DNA of 64,000 bases from Comamonadaceae bacterium (GTDB taxonomy: Bacteria > Pseudomonadota > Gammaproteobacteria > Burkholderiales > Burkholderiaceae_C), in assembly GCA_947476285.1 (NCBI GenBank), contig CANJPU010000001.1:124001-188000 (forward strand). The letters run 5' to 3'. The notes under the pieces were generated by a model, which did not search any database, had not been told where the DNA came from, and was given only the letters and a program-made list of their open reading frames with translations. Below, one piece after another: positions 24,805-34,697 of this stretch. The position numbers and the translations under genes were made by a program. How positions within the stretch are numbered: position 1 is the stretch's first letter; each line of letters begins with the position of its first letter.

Positions 24805-26022
24805 TCAGTTTGCCTTGCGCGGCCCACTTGCCAGCAGCAATCCCGCAATGACTGCCGCCGCACCGAACGCGCTATAGGCCAGCAGGTAGCTGCCCGACAT
24901 GGTCACCAGCCATGCACCCACGGAAGGCAGAATCAGCACTCCACTGAACAGTGCGGCCGAACCCAGCCCGGTGGCTTCGGTGCGATAGGCGCCACCGAGT
25001 CGCGCGAACTCGGCATAGGCGATCCCGGTGAAACCATTGACCGTAAGGCCGGCGAGCGCGCACACCAGAAACACCATGGCCACAGGCCACTGCGGGCCGA
25101 ACCAGGCGGCCGCGCACGATGCCAGCCCCATCGCAAAGCCGTGGCCCACCAGCAGCCTGCGCGCCGGTATGAAACGGTCGGCCACCCAGCCCCAGAAAGG
25201 GCGCGCGATCACGCCCGTCACCTGGAAAAGCGCCAGCGCCTGACCCGCAGCGACGAGACCGAAACCGGCGCGGCTGGTGAGCTGCACGGTGGTAAATGCA
25301 ATGAAGCTCAGTTGCAGACCGGAGTAAACAAAACTTGTCGCCACCAGCCGACGCAGCTCGGCATTGCCGGCGAGCAATCGCCTCACTTGACGCAGGCTGC
25401 CGGTGCGCAACTTGCCCGGGTCGCCCGAGCCCTCATCCCACTTGCGCCTCGGAATCTCCAGGCACACGAGCATCACGCCAATGGGCACTGCCAGGATCAA
25501 GAGGGCTGCTTTCCAACCCAAGTGCAAAGCCACTGGCGGCAGTACCAGCGCAGCCAGCACACCCCCCAGCGGCACACTGACTTGCCGGATCGAGAGCACC
25601 AGATTCAGGATGCTGGGCGGCGTACGCGGTATCAGCAGATGTGCACTGACCGGAGCCGTGGCGCCATAGGCCGTGCCCAGCGCGACGGCGCCTGCCGCCA
25701 GCATGACCACGCCACCGCTGACGCTGATCAACAGCATGGCCACCGCTGCAAGCAAAATGAGCTGAGTGACGCGCACGGCCCCAAACCGATGAATCAACCC
25801 GGCCCCGAGCAATGACGAAACAATGCCCACGCCATACACCAGTGATACGAAATAGCCGGTCAATGCACCATCGACCCCGATGTCGCGCGCAATCGCCGGT
25901 GCCAGAGACGGCACCGAGAACGCCGCCATGGTGGCCAGCGTCTGCATCGCCATCGTCACGCCCAGCGGCCCCGTGGGAAATGCAAGCGCAGCCGGTGTGG
26001 GTGCAGGGACGGGATGGGTCAT
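24805..26022 (-). CDS. Major facilitator superfamily transporter
   Basis: A 405-aa inner-membrane protein with about 12 hydrophobic segments. Typical MFS loop sequences are visible, such as GLIHRFGAVRVTQ after helix 2 and GWVADRFIPARRLL after helix 8, the repeated loop motif of each half. Segments such as LLISVSGGVVMLAAGAVALGTAYG are clear membrane helices. The gene stands on the minus strand between the fused UGSC gene and the hydroxyisobutyrate-dehydrogenase-like gene. Substrate and direction are not predictable; import or efflux of an organic acid is plausible here. Confidence 0.88.
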   Translation of the reverse strand: MTHPVPAPTPAALAFPTGPLGVTMAMQTLATMAAFSVPSLAPAIARDIGVDGALTGYFVSLVYGVGIVSSLLGAGLIHRFGAVRVTQLILLAAVAMLLISVSGGVVMLAAGAVALGTAYGATAPVSAHLLIPRTPPSILNLVLSIRQVSVPLGGVLAALVLPPVALHLGWKAALLILAVPIGVMLVCLEIPRRKWDEGSGDPGKLRTGSLRQVRRLLAGNAELRRLVATSFVYSGLQLSFIAFTTVQLTSRAGFGLVAAGQALALFQVTGVIARPFWGWVADRFIPARRLLVGHGFAMGLASCAAAWFGPQWPVAMVFLVCALAGLTVNGFTGIAYAEFARLGGAYRTEATGLGSAALFSGVLILPSVGAWLVTMSGSYLLAYSAFGAAAVIAGLLLASGPRKAN

Positions 26023-26058
26023 GGGCAGGCTAGCAGCATAGCGCTTCGCACCCGAAGC

Positions 26059-26976
26059 TCATTCGCCCTGCGGATCCGCCCCTAGTGTAATGCGGGCGAA
26101 CTGCTCGTAGACCTTCACAATCGCCGCGCCGTCTTCGCTGCCCAGACCCGCACCGCGGCCCAACTCGCACACCTGCTGTGCGATGGTGGTCATGAACATC
26201 GGTACCTGCAGTGATTTGCCCAACTGGATCTGCAGTTCCATGTCCTTGAAGGTGCTGTCGAGTCGGCTGCCCGCGAAGTTGCGCGCCAGCATGCGGCTGC
26301 CGGCAGTCTGGAAGGCGACGCTGTTGCCGGTGGCCTGGCTGATCACCGCGAACAGTTGCTTTGGATCGATTCCCGCCTTGGTGCCCAGCACCAGTGCTTC
26401 TGCGATGGTGACGCGGGCTACCTGGAAGATCAGGTTGTTGATCAGTTTCATCGCGGCGCCTTGTCCGATGCCCCCGATGTGCGTGATCTGCGCGGTCATG
26501 TCCTTGAGGATGGGCCGGGCCCGTTCGAGCGCGGCCGCATCGCCGCCGACAAATGCCTTGAGCGTGCCGTCCCTGGCGCCCTGGTCCAGGCCGCTGACCG
26601 GCGCATCGATCATGTCAACACCTTTGGCAGCCAGCGCATCGTGCATGCGCCGCAGCGCCAGGGGATCGATGGTGCTCATGCTGATGACCAGATCACCAGG
26701 CTGCACCGCATCGATGAAGCCGCCGGGACCGACGATGACATCTTGCGCTTGCACGGTGGTATCAACCATGGAGATGAGCTTGCTCGCCCGGCGCGCGACA
26801 TCGGCTGCTGACGTGCCCGCGTGCGCACCGAGCTTGACGGCTCGCTCGACTTTCGCCTTGTCGATGTCATAGACCACCAACTCGTGGCCCGCCTTCAGAA
26901 GATTGGCGACCATCGGGCTGCCCATGGCGCCAAGGCCCACGAATCCGACGGTGCCTTCTCTGGATTGATTGCTCAT
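26059..26976 (-). CDS. NAD(P)-dependent beta-hydroxyacid dehydrogenase (3-hydroxyisobutyrate dehydrogenase family)
   Basis: A 305-aa enzyme starting MSNQSREGTVGFVGLGAMG at ATG 26976 after CGGAGATCACC. The N-terminal Rossmann motif is GFVGLGAMGSPMVANLLKAG. Substrate-binding DAPVSGLDQGARDGTLKAFV and the catalytic-Lys segment GQGAAMKLINNLI are present. The family oxidises beta-hydroxyacids (3-hydroxyisobutyrate, tartronate semialdehyde, 2-hydroxymethylglutarate). It is divergent from a Bug gene across about 298 nt, which contains no other gene. Which beta-hydroxyacid it uses is not visible. Confidence 0.9.
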   Translation of the reverse strand: MSNQSREGTVGFVGLGAMGSPMVANLLKAGHELVVYDIDKAKVERAVKLGAHAGTSAADVARRASKLISMVDTTVQAQDVIVGPGGFIDAVQPGDLVISMSTIDPLALRRMHDALAAKGVDMIDAPVSGLDQGARDGTLKAFVGGDAAALERARPILKDMTAQITHIGGIGQGAAMKLINNLIFQVARVTIAEALVLGTKAGIDPKQLFAVISQATGNSVAFQTAGSRMLARNFAGSRLDSTFKDMELQIQLGKSLQVPMFMTTIAQQVCELGRGAGLGSEDGAAIVKVYEQFARITLGADPQGE

Positions 26977-27274
26977 GGTGATCTCCGGGTGTTGGGGTTT
27001 GTTTGCGCATTCTGTTGTGGTCGGCGCGTGTTGCTTTGGCCGATCGCCCCGCAAGCATCGTGCCCCAGCAGGATGACACACACCCTACGCAGGTGCGACT
27101 GTATCGACCCCGGCACAAACACGACTGGCCTGCCTTTGCCATAGACACACACTGTCCTTGCCCGAGACATTGCAACTCAATCAGGCAGGCGAATCTGGGC
27201 GTGCGGCACCGGCACGGGTCTTGCACAGGGGATGCACACCTACCAGGTTCGCGCGAATGATCAAAGGAGACACC

Positions 27275-28291
27275 TTGTCCAAATCTCACACACTCTCTGC
27301 CCTAGCTGCCCAGCGCGAGACGCACCTCTCCCGCAGGCACTTGCTCGGCTTGGGCATGGCCGCAGGCTTCGCGCCCGGCCTGGCCTTTGCCCAGGAATTC
27401 CCCTCGCGGCCGATCCGCCTGATGGTGGGCGCAACCCCCGGCGGTTCGATCGACTTTGGGGCCCGAGCCTTGGCGGGGCCGCTGACCGCATTGCTGGGCA
27501 CTCCAGTGCTGGTCGAGAACAAGCCCGGCGGCTTTGGCGTAATCTGCACTGACTACGTCATCAAGTCGCCAGCAGACGGCTACACCCTGCTGGTGGGAAC
27601 GCCCAGCCCGGTCATCATCGCGCCACAGGCAATGCCCAAACCGCCGTTCAACCCTTTGACCGACCTGCTGGCCATCAACATGGTGTCGACCTCGCCGCTG
27701 GCCATTGCCGTCAATCCACGCCTGCCGGTCAAGAACCTTCAGGATCTGCTGGCACTGTCGCGCACCCGCCCCATCACCATGGGGCTACCGCTGGCGGGCA
27801 GCTTGTCCCATCTGGTGGTGGAATTGACAGCCAAGGCCACCGGCATCAACTTCCTCAATGCAGCCTACAAGGGCGCCGCCCCCGCCGTCAATGACGCCAT
27901 GGGTGGCCACATCGACGCGACCGTCTCGGACGTGGGCGTGTTCCTGCCCCTGCACAAGGAAGGGCGCCTGCGGGTGATCATGGTCACCTCGGACAAGCGC
28001 ATCGAGGCATTGCCCGATGTACCTTCGGTCAGCGAGTTCGGGCCCGGCATGGCGGCCACCAACTGGATCGGCATCTTCGCTGCCGTGAACACACCCAAGG
28101 CCGTGGTCGACAAGATCAATGCTGCGCTGATCAATGCAGTGGCTCGGGAGGATGTGCAGGCGGCATACCGCGGGTTTTCCGTCACCGCTGCGGCCATGGC
28201 AGGGCCTGAGCCGTTCCAGAAATTCGTTGCCTCTGAATATCAGCGTTTCGGCCAGATCGTGCGCGAGAAAAACATTGTGATTGGCACCTGA
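27275..28291 (+). CDS. Bug/TctC-type substrate-binding protein, TTG start
   Basis: A 338-aa periplasmic protein. The strong ribosome-binding site AAAGGAGACACC directly precedes TTG 27275, so I start there. The ORF-track start and ATG 27257 lie upstream of the ribosome-binding site. The export signal THLSRRHLLGLGMAAGFAPG has a twin-arginine pattern and ends GLAFAQ. Bug motifs are IRLMVGATPGGSIDFGARAL, KSPADGYTLLVGTP and LNAAYKGAAPAVNDAMGG. It stands alone, divergent from the hydroxyacid dehydrogenase and convergent with the zinc alcohol dehydrogenase. Confidence 0.9.
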   Translation: MSKSHTLSALAAQRETHLSRRHLLGLGMAAGFAPGLAFAQEFPSRPIRLMVGATPGGSIDFGARALAGPLTALLGTPVLVENKPGGFGVICTDYVIKSPADGYTLLVGTPSPVIIAPQAMPKPPFNPLTDLLAINMVSTSPLAIAVNPRLPVKNLQDLLALSRTRPITMGLPLAGSLSHLVVELTAKATGINFLNAAYKGAAPAVNDAMGGHIDATVSDVGVFLPLHKEGRLRVIMVTSDKRIEALPDVPSVSEFGPGMAATNWIGIFAAVNTPKAVVDKINAALINAVAREDVQAAYRGFSVTAAAMAGPEPFQKFVASEYQRFGQIVREKNIVIGT

Positions 28292-28338
28292 GCTGGCCAA
28301 CTCGATGTGCGCCACCGAATTGGCCGCGATGCGTCGCG

Positions 28339-29352
28339 TCACTGCGTCAAGTCAATCACGCCTTTGACATAGTCGCCTTTGGCGTCGCCGATCGCGGTGT
28401 CAAATGCCTGCTGGATGTCGTCCAGAGGGTAGCGGTGGCTGATGAGCGGACCTGTGACGATGCGGCCCGAGGCGATCAGGTCGAGCGCGGGCTGCATGCT
28501 GCGCGTCGCACCGGTGCTGCCAAAGACGCTGAGGCATTTGAGCGAATCAAAGCCGATTGGGCCGGTGGCGTAAGACAGCACACGCGCTCGCAATGCCGCC
28601 AAAGCTGGCAACTCCTGGCGCAGTTGCACATTGCCAGTTGTCTCGATGATCACATCGACACCACGCCCGCCAGTCAGCGCCAAGACAGCGTCGCTCAGCT
28701 TGTCGGTCAGCGTATTGACCACCGCGTCCGCGCCCAGTTGCATGCCCAGCGCCAGCCGATGGGCCGAGCGCCCCGCCAGTATCACGGTGGATGCGCCGAA
28801 ACATTTTTTCGCAAGCTGAACAAACAGCAGCCCAGCCGCCCCAGGCCCCAGCACCGCGACAGTTTCGCCAATGTGATGCACAAAGCGCTGGCTGGCAAAC
28901 ACCGGGCCGGCCAAGCCATGCACACTGGCCGCTTCTTCCCAAGTCATCGAATCGGGAATGGGATACAGGCGGTCGATGGGCACCGCCACGAATTGCGCGA
29001 ACGTCCCATCAACATGTGCGCCCAGATAGCGGCGCTGCGCGCACACTTCGGTGTGGCCCTTGGCACACCATTCGCAGTGCCCGCACCAATGTACCTGTGG
29101 GTCGAACACCACGCGCCTGCCCTCCAGCGCGGCGTGCCCCGGTGCGCTCGCAACCGTGCCGCAAGCTTCGTGGCCGGGTATCGTGGCCAGGGCACCGGTG
29201 GCACGCCGGTATTGCTGCAGATCGCCGCCGCAGATGCCGGCCAGGGCGACCGCGATCAAGGCCGAGCCCGGTGCCGGTACGGGAATGGCTCGCTGCTGGA
29301 TTTCGAAATGTTGGGCCGCCGTGATAACGGCCGCGCGCATGGTACTTGTCAT
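28339..29352 (-). CDS. Zinc-dependent alcohol dehydrogenase
   Basis: A 337-aa medium-chain dehydrogenase. Catalytic-zinc segments are GICGGDLQQY and PGHEACGTV. The structural zinc lobe is complete as CGHCEWCAKGHTEVC. The cofactor segment is AVLGPGAAGLLFVQLAKKCFG. It resembles threonine/sorbitol dehydrogenase-type enzymes; the alcohol is unknown. Its ATG overlaps the stop of the upstream ABC ATPase gene as ATGA, so it is the last gene of the peptide-type ABC operon and probably acts on a product of the imported compound. Confidence 0.9.
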   Translation of the reverse strand: MTSTMRAAVITAAQHFEIQQRAIPVPAPGSALIAVALAGICGGDLQQYRRATGALATIPGHEACGTVASAPGHAALEGRRVVFDPQVHWCGHCEWCAKGHTEVCAQRRYLGAHVDGTFAQFVAVPIDRLYPIPDSMTWEEAASVHGLAGPVFASQRFVHHIGETVAVLGPGAAGLLFVQLAKKCFGASTVILAGRSAHRLALGMQLGADAVVNTLTDKLSDAVLALTGGRGVDVIIETTGNVQLRQELPALAALRARVLSYATGPIGFDSLKCLSVFGSTGATRSMQPALDLIASGRIVTGPLISHRYPLDDIQQAFDTAIGDAKGDYVKGVIDLTQ

Positions 29353-30179
29353 GGGCGTAGTCCTTGCGCAGACAGCAATGGCACTGCATCAAGCAGCGCG
29401 CGGCTATAGGGATGCTGGGGATCGTCAAGCACCTGCTGCGTTGGGCCCAACTCGACGATCTGGCCCTGCTGCATGACGGCGATGCGGTCGGCCATGCCGC
29501 GTGCGACACCCAGGTCGTGCGTGATCAGAACCATGGTGAAGCGGTAGCTGTCCTTCAGGTCGAGCATCAGATTGAGGATCTGGTTGCGCACTGACACATC
29601 GAGCGAAGAGACTGGCTCGTCAGCCACGAGGAAGCTCGGCCGCAAGGCCATCGCACGGGCAATGACCACGCGCTGTCTTTGTCCGCCGCTCAACTGCCGG
29701 GGATAGCGCTGCGCAAAAGAATCGTAAGGCCGCAGCTCCACGGTATCGAGCAGTTCGCGCACCCGTTGCATTCGCTGCGCCAATGGCACGCCAGCCACGC
29801 GCAGCGGCGCTTCAATTGTCGAGTACACCGTCTTCAGAGGGTTGAGCGAGTAGCTGGCCGACTGAAAGACAAGCTGCGTCTGGCGCGCGAAGGCACGCCG
29901 CCACGCCAGCGAATCCGGCGACAAAGGCTTGCCCGCGAAGCTCACTGTGCCCGCAGTGGGCGTTTCCAGGCCCGTCATCAACCTGGCCAAGGTGCTCTTG
30001 CCGCTGCCGCTCTCGCCGACAATAGCCAAGGTCTCGCCCACGGCGACATCAAAGTCAACACCCTTGACCGCCATCACGCGCTGCTGACCCGAGCCAAAGG
30101 TCTTGACGACGCCGCGCAGCGACATCATCGGCACCGATGGATCGGGCGCCTGCGAAGAATCCCCCGGCAGCGCGCTCAT
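29349..30179 (-). CDS. Oligopeptide/dipeptide-type ABC transporter ATPase (DppF/OppF-like)
   Basis: A 276-aa ATPase. Walker [15 protein letters not shown], signature LSGGQRQRVVIARAMA, Walker B SFLVADEP and the His switch VLITHDLG are all intact. I place the start at ATG 30179, which overlaps the upstream ATPase stop as ATGA; the ORF-track extension lies inside that gene. Together with DppD-like 30176..31189 it would energise the permeases encoded upstream. The cytoplasmic face of the inner membrane is its expected location. Confidence 0.92.
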   Translation of the reverse strand: MSALPGDSSQAPDPSVPMMSLRGVVKTFGSGQQRVMAVKGVDFDVAVGETLAIVGESGSGKSTLARLMTGLETPTAGTVSFAGKPLSPDSLAWRRAFARQTQLVFQSASYSLNPLKTVYSTIEAPLRVAGVPLAQRMQRVRELLDTVELRPYDSFAQRYPRQLSGGQRQRVVIARAMALRPSFLVADEPVSSLDVSVRNQILNLMLDLKDSYRFTMVLITHDLGVARGMADRIAVMQQGQIVELGPTQQVLDDPQHPYSRALLDAVPLLSAQGLRP

Positions 30180-31189
30180 GCGATTGGACTCCAGCATGCG
30201 AAGCCGCTCTGACCTGCATCCATCTGCGTCCAGGGCGGCATGGTCTGGGTGCATGCGGGGATGGCGCGCGTGCAGCGTGGCGCGAACGGGCATCCGGGTG
30301 GCAGTGTGCGCAAGTCGGGCGCAGAGCCAGGCAAGGTGGCAAACCGGCCCTGCTGCGGTGGCAGTGCCGCAGCCACCAGACCGGCGGTGTAGGGATGTCT
30401 GGGTGCGCGAAAAATTCTGTCGGCCGCCTGCACCTCCACGATGCTTGCGCCATACATCACCGCGACCCGATCGGCGTGTTCGGCTACCAGCCCCAAATCA
30501 TGCGTCACCAAGAGCAGCGCCATGCCGCTCTCGCGCTTGAGCCGCGCCAAAGTCTGCAGCACCTGACGCTGCACCAACACGTCCAGCGCGGTGGTGGGTT
30601 CGTCCGCGATCAACAAGGCAGGCCCGCAACTGGTCGCCATGGCCATCAGCACCCGCTGGCGCATGCCGCCGCTCAATTGATGGGGATAGGCTCTCATCGC
30701 CCATGCCGGGTCGCGGATGTCCACCCGCGCCAATTGAGCCTCACCCAGTCGCCAGGCGTCCCTCGCGCCCAAGCCCTGGTGAAGCGAGATCACATCGGCG
30801 ATTTGTCTGCCAATGGAAAAAACGGGGTTGAGGTAGGTGTCGGGGTCCTGGAAAACAAAACCCACACGCGAGCCGCGGATCGATTCAAGATCGCGCTCGG
30901 ACATCCGCGTGACCTCACGCCCCTCAATCCGAATAGACCCACTGGTGATGCGACCCGAACGCGCCAGCAATCGCACCAGCGCACGCGCCAGCGTGGACTT
31001 GCCCGAACCCGATTCGCCGACCAGCGCAAGTGTCTCGCCCGACGAGATCGACAGCGATACCTCGCGCAGCACAGAAATCACCCCGCCCCGATCTTCATAA
31101 GTGACGCACAGCTTGTCGACCTCGACCACCTTGCGCCCGCTGTTGGCGCCAGTGTCACCGATGGGCGTATCAGTAGCGGCGTGCAACAT
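30176..31189 (-). CDS. Oligopeptide/dipeptide-type ABC transporter ATPase (DppD/OppD-like)
   Basis: A 337-aa ATPase with Walker [19 protein letters not shown], signature [16 protein letters not shown], Walker [14 protein letters not shown] and [13 protein letters not shown]. The C-terminal extension has the oligopeptide-transporter cysteine motif [18 protein letters not shown], which binds an iron-sulfur cluster in characterised homologues. The start overlaps the upstream permease gene by 20 nt. It pairs with the DppF-like ATPase that overlaps its end. Confidence 0.92.
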   Translation of the reverse strand: MLHAATDTPIGDTGANSGRKVVEVDKLCVTYEDRGGVISVLREVSLSISSGETLALVGESGSGKSTLARALVRLLARSGRITSGSIRIEGREVTRMSERDLESIRGSRVGFVFQDPDTYLNPVFSIGRQIADVISLHQGLGARDAWRLGEAQLARVDIRDPAWAMRAYPHQLSGGMRQRVLMAMATSCGPALLIADEPTTALDVLVQRQVLQTLARLKRESGMALLLVTHDLGLVAEHADRVAVMYGASIVEVQAADRIFRAPRHPYTAGLVAAALPPQQGRFATLPGSAPDLRTLPPGCPFAPRCTRAIPACTQTMPPWTQMDAGQSGFACWSPIA

Positions 31190-32021
31190 CGAAGTACCGA
31201 TTGAGTCTGTCGCCCAAGGAGGTCAGGCCCACGACGAAGAGCGTGACCGCCACGCCGGGCGCGAGAATGCTCCACCACCCGAACAGGCCGCGCGCGAAGT
31301 TCTCGCTGATCATCGCGCCCCACTCCGCGACGTTGGGATCGCTCAGCCCCAGGAAACCCAGGCCCGCGTGAATCAGCACGCCCGAGGCCGCATTGAGCGC
31401 CGATTGCACGATGGCCGGTTGAATCGCGTTGGGCAGTATCTCCTGGAAGATGATGGCCGGCGTTGACATGCCGATCAAGCGCGCCGAAGCGACAAACTCG
31501 CGCTGGCGCAGCGTGAGAAACTGCGCCCGCACCTGCCGCGTGGTTGAAGCAGCCAGCGCGATGCCGATGATGAGCGACGAGGTGAAGGTGGATGCGCCCA
31601 AAATAGCGACGGCAACCAGGACGAAGAAGAAAGGCGGAATGGTCAGAAAATAATCGGTCAGGCGCCCGATGACTGCATCGACCCAGCCGCCCAGGTAGCC
31701 CGCTGCCCCACCCCCGGCAATACCCAACACCGCCGAGAAGAAGGCGACCGCAGCGCCAACCATCAAGGAGGTGGGCGCTCCCTTGATGACACGCATGAAC
31801 ACATCGCGGCCCAAGGCGTCGGTGCCTAGCGGATGGGCCAGGCTGGGCGCTTCCTGGATGGCAGAGTAGTCCGGTGAAAAGAAGCTCGCTGGCAACAACA
31901 GGCCCGCCAGCGCCATGCCCAGGATCAAGAGCGGCAGCAGCACGCTGGCTGACAGCAAGGCGCGCGCGCCTTCAGGAAATACGGCGAGCCAGTGTGAGCG
32001 AGATACGAAAGGATGTGCCAC
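31170..32021 (-). CDS. ABC transporter permease (DppC/OppC-like)
   Basis: A 283-aa inner-membrane permease with the OppC N-terminal segment and the LGTDALGRDVFMRVIKGAPTSLMVG block diagnostic of this branch. The EAA loop is QREFVASARLIGMSTPAIIFQEILPNA. Five to six hydrophobic segments are visible. It starts 14 nt after the DppB-like permease stop. With the binding protein at 33048 and two ATPases it makes a complete importer. Confidence 0.92.
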   Translation of the reverse strand: MAHPFVSRSHWLAVFPEGARALLSASVLLPLLILGMALAGLLLPASFFSPDYSAIQEAPSLAHPLGTDALGRDVFMRVIKGAPTSLMVGAAVAFFSAVLGIAGGGAAGYLGGWVDAVIGRLTDYFLTIPPFFFVLVAVAILGASTFTSSLIIGIALAASTTRQVRAQFLTLRQREFVASARLIGMSTPAIIFQEILPNAIQPAIVQSALNAASGVLIHAGLGFLGLSDPNVAEWGAMISENFARGLFGWWSILAPGVAVTLFVVGLTSLGDRLNRYFDVARRY

Positions 32022-32035
32022 CGGTCCTGCCTGGA

Positions 32036-33043
32036 TCAGCCCTGCGCGGGCTGCTGGTTCGAGTGCGGCCGCGCACCGGTTCGCACCCGCGGATCCAGCA
32101 GCGCGTAGGCAATGTCCGTCACCAGGTTGATCACCATGGTCAACACAGCCACCACAAAGAAAACACCAATGATGAGCGGCGCATCTCGATTCAGGATGCC
32201 ATCAAAAATAAGTCGGCCAATGCCGGGCCAGGAGAAGATGACTTCGGTCACCACCGCGCCGGCGAACAGAAAGCGAATCTCGATACCGATGGTGGTGACG
32301 ATGGGGAGCAAGGCGTTTCGCAGCGCGTAAACCAGCACGATGCGCCGTTCGCTGAAACCCGCCGCGCGGTGGGTGACCACATAGTCCTGATTGAGCGCGC
32401 TCAACATCGCCGCAAGCGTCATGCGTGCATAGGTGCCGGCACGCGCGATGCCCAGCGCCAGAGCGGGGCCAATCAAGTAGAGCATGGTGGTGCCCACAGC
32501 CCCCCAGCCTGTGGCGTCGGACGCACCCATGCCGACCATGGGAAGCCAGGGCAGGAAGGTCGTGGCCAGCACCAGGATCACGATGCCGACGATGAACTCC
32601 GGCTGCGCATAGACCAGACCGCTGGCGACACGCACAAATGTCTCAACCGGCGTGTCTTGCTTCCAGGCGCCCAAAATGCCCGCGCCAATGCCCACGATGA
32701 GCGCAAAGAGATAGCCCGAAATCATCAGCAGCAAGCTCGCTGGCAGCTTCTGGGCAATGATGTCAATGACAGGCATGCGGTAGGCCAGCGAAGTGCCCAG
32801 GTCGCCCGTCAAGAGTTGCCTCAGCAAGGCAAAGAACTGCTCGGGCAGCGGCCGGTCCATGCCCATCTGACGATGGAAGGCCGCCACCTGCTCGGCGGTG
32901 GCACCAAGACCGAGGTACAGGTTGGCAGGGTCTCCTGGCGCCATGTGCACCAGGGTGAACACGGTCAGCACCACGAACAACAACAACAGCACCAGTTGTC
33001 CGATGGAGCCCGCAATGCGTGTCGTCAAGGCGCGATCGATCAT
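32036..33043 (-). CDS. ABC transporter permease (DppB/OppB-like)
   Basis: A 335-aa inner-membrane permease. VLTVFTLVHMAPGDPANLYL is the typical first-helix region of DppB proteins, and DYVVTHRAAGFSERRIVLVYALRNALLPI is the EAA loop that contacts the ATPase. It ends with VTDIAYALLDPRVR, as usual for this family. It lies 4 nt after the binding-protein stop and 14 nt before the DppC-like gene. Confidence 0.92.
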   Translation of the reverse strand: MIDRALTTRIAGSIGQLVLLLLFVVLTVFTLVHMAPGDPANLYLGLGATAEQVAAFHRQMGMDRPLPEQFFALLRQLLTGDLGTSLAYRMPVIDIIAQKLPASLLLMISGYLFALIVGIGAGILGAWKQDTPVETFVRVASGLVYAQPEFIVGIVILVLATTFLPWLPMVGMGASDATGWGAVGTTMLYLIGPALALGIARAGTYARMTLAAMLSALNQDYVVTHRAAGFSERRIVLVYALRNALLPIVTTIGIEIRFLFAGAVVTEVIFSWPGIGRLIFDGILNRDAPLIIGVFFVVAVLTMVINLVTDIAYALLDPRVRTGARPHSNQQPAQG

Positions 33044-33047
33044 CCGC

Positions 33048-34697
33048 TCACTTTGCTATCCACACCTCATTGAAACGCTGCAGCACGTCCCAATAGCCGA
33101 TGGAGGCCACGTTGCGAACTTTCTTGGCCGCGATGTTGGGTGGCGTCGTGGTGCCCATCCAGACATTGACCACTTGATCGGACAGCAATTGGGTCAGGCG
33201 CGAGTAGATGGCTCTTTGCTTGAGCGGGTCAGTCTCCAGGCGACCCAGATCAAACATCCGGTCGACATCGGGGATCGAGATGCCACTGCCATTGTTGCGC
33301 GGCTGGTAGCGCGAGTCGTAGTTGGGTCGGCAGTCGTCGCCGGTGGGTGCGGTGATGCCGATGTTGTAGGCCATCGCCACATCGCCCTGGCCCTGCGGTC
33401 CCAGCCAGTACTTGGCAAGATAGGCCTGGTAGTCGGCGGTCAGCAGGTTCACCTTGATGCCCACTTTGCCCAGCATATCGGCCATCGCCGGCGCGGTGAT
33501 GTCAGTGCCCACGTGCGGTATGTAGGCAAGCTCAGTGTGAATCCGAACGCCGTCCGCACCGCGCTTATAGCCCGCCTCTTCCAGCAGCGCAACCGCTCGG
33601 GCCGGATCGAACTTGGGCGCTTCGATGCGGGCATCGTAGATCGGATTGGCACGGGCAAAGGGGCCCCACGATGGTTGAACGGCGCCGCGCAACAGCTTGT
33701 TGCAGATGGTCTCGCGGTCAATGGCGTGAGCGATGGCGCGCCGCACGCGCACATCCGCAATCCACTTGTGCTTGGCCAGACCCTCGGGCCTGAAGTTGAA
33801 GCACAGGCGTTGCACCACTGTGGAATTGATGCGGGTGATGCTGAACCGTGGGTCCTTGGCCAGGCTCACCAGGTCGTTGACCCCGACATCGCGAAAGTTC
33901 GAAATCATGTCGATCTTGCCGGACTGCAATTGCAAAATCGCAGTGGATGGATTCGGTGTGAACACGAAGGTCAGTGTGTCCAGGTAAGGCACGACGCCGT
34001 AATAGTCGGGGCTGCGCTCAAGCACCACGCTCTGGTCGCGGTTGTATTGCTTCCATTTGAAAGGCCCCGTGCCCACCGGTGCCGTGTTGTGCGGATTGGT
34101 CTGCAGGTCTTTGCCAGCGTACAGGTGCTTGGGCAAGATGACATTGGAGCCAGCGTAGTAGGCGAACAGCGCTGCTGGGGTGGGCGCAGAGAACGACACC
34201 CTCACGGTGTTGGCATCCAGGGCACGCACGTCTGTCATGGCCGCGATGAAGCGGGCAAACGACAATGGCGTCTTCTGCACCGTCTGCAGCGACCAGACGA
34301 CGTCATCGGCACTGAAGGGCTGGCCGTCATGCCACTTGACGCCGCGCCTGAGGGTGAAGGTGATTTCCTTGAGGTCGGCCGACTGTTGCCACTTCTCGGC
34401 CAAGTCGCCCACCAGGACGCCCTTTGCATCCCACCACAGCAGCTTGCTGACCACGTTGTGCATGATCGGGTACTGGGGAATGTTTTCGTAGATGAAGCCG
34501 TTGTATGTTTTGGGATCGTTCGGATAACCGACATTGAGATTGCCCCCACGCACAGGCGTACCAGCCGGTGCCTGCGCGCCAGCGGGCAAACCCACTCCCA
34601 ACAACACGGACAGTGCCGACCCGGCCGCAAAATCCCGGCGGCTGACGCCCAGGGTTTGCAGCGCGCCGATGATCTGCTCTTGCAAGTCGTCATTCAT
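33048..34697 (-). CDS. ABC transporter substrate-binding protein, family 5 (peptide/opine/nickel type)
   Basis: A 549-aa periplasmic protein starting MNDDLQEQIIGALQTLGVSRRDFAAG; SRRDFAAGSALSVLL is a twin-arginine-type signal ending GLPAGAQA. I moved the start to ATG 34697 after AAGGAGTGCGAA; it overlaps the stop of the upstream hydrolase as ATGA. Family 5 features include ITFTLRRGVKWHDGQPFSADDVVWSL and VRRAIAHAIDRETICNKLL. The family binds peptides, but also many other solutes. Coupling to two hydrolases and an alcohol dehydrogenase suggests an ester or conjugate rather than a peptide. Confidence 0.92.
   Translation of the reverse strand: MNDDLQEQIIGALQTLGVSRRDFAAGSALSVLLGVGLPAGAQAPAGTPVRGGNLNVGYPNDPKTYNGFIYENIPQYPIMHNVVSKLLWWDAKGVLVGDLAEKWQQSADLKEITFTLRRGVKWHDGQPFSADDVVWSLQTVQKTPLSFARFIAAMTDVRALDANTVRVSFSAPTPAALFAYYAGSNVILPKHLYAGKDLQTNPHNTAPVGTGPFKWKQYNRDQSVVLERSPDYYGVVPYLDTLTFVFTPNPSTAILQLQSGKIDMISNFRDVGVNDLVSLAKDPRFSITRINSTVVQRLCFNFRPEGLAKHKWIADVRVRRAIAHAIDRETICNKLLRGAVQPSWGPFARANPIYDARIEAPKFDPARAVALLEEAGYKRGADGVRIHTELAYIPHVGTDITAPAMADMLGKVGIKVNLLTADYQAYLAKYWLGPQGQGDVAMAYNIGITAPTGDDCRPNYDSRYQPRNNGSGISIPDVDRMFDLGRLETDPLKQRAIYSRLTQLLSDQVVNVWMGTTTPPNIAAKKVRNVASIGYWDVLQRFNEVWIAK

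Noticed and set aside
24745-25815. 356-aa plus-strand ORF rich in His, Gln and Arg
   Set aside because: Antisense shadow of the MFS transporter gene; its composition is that of complemented membrane-helix codons.
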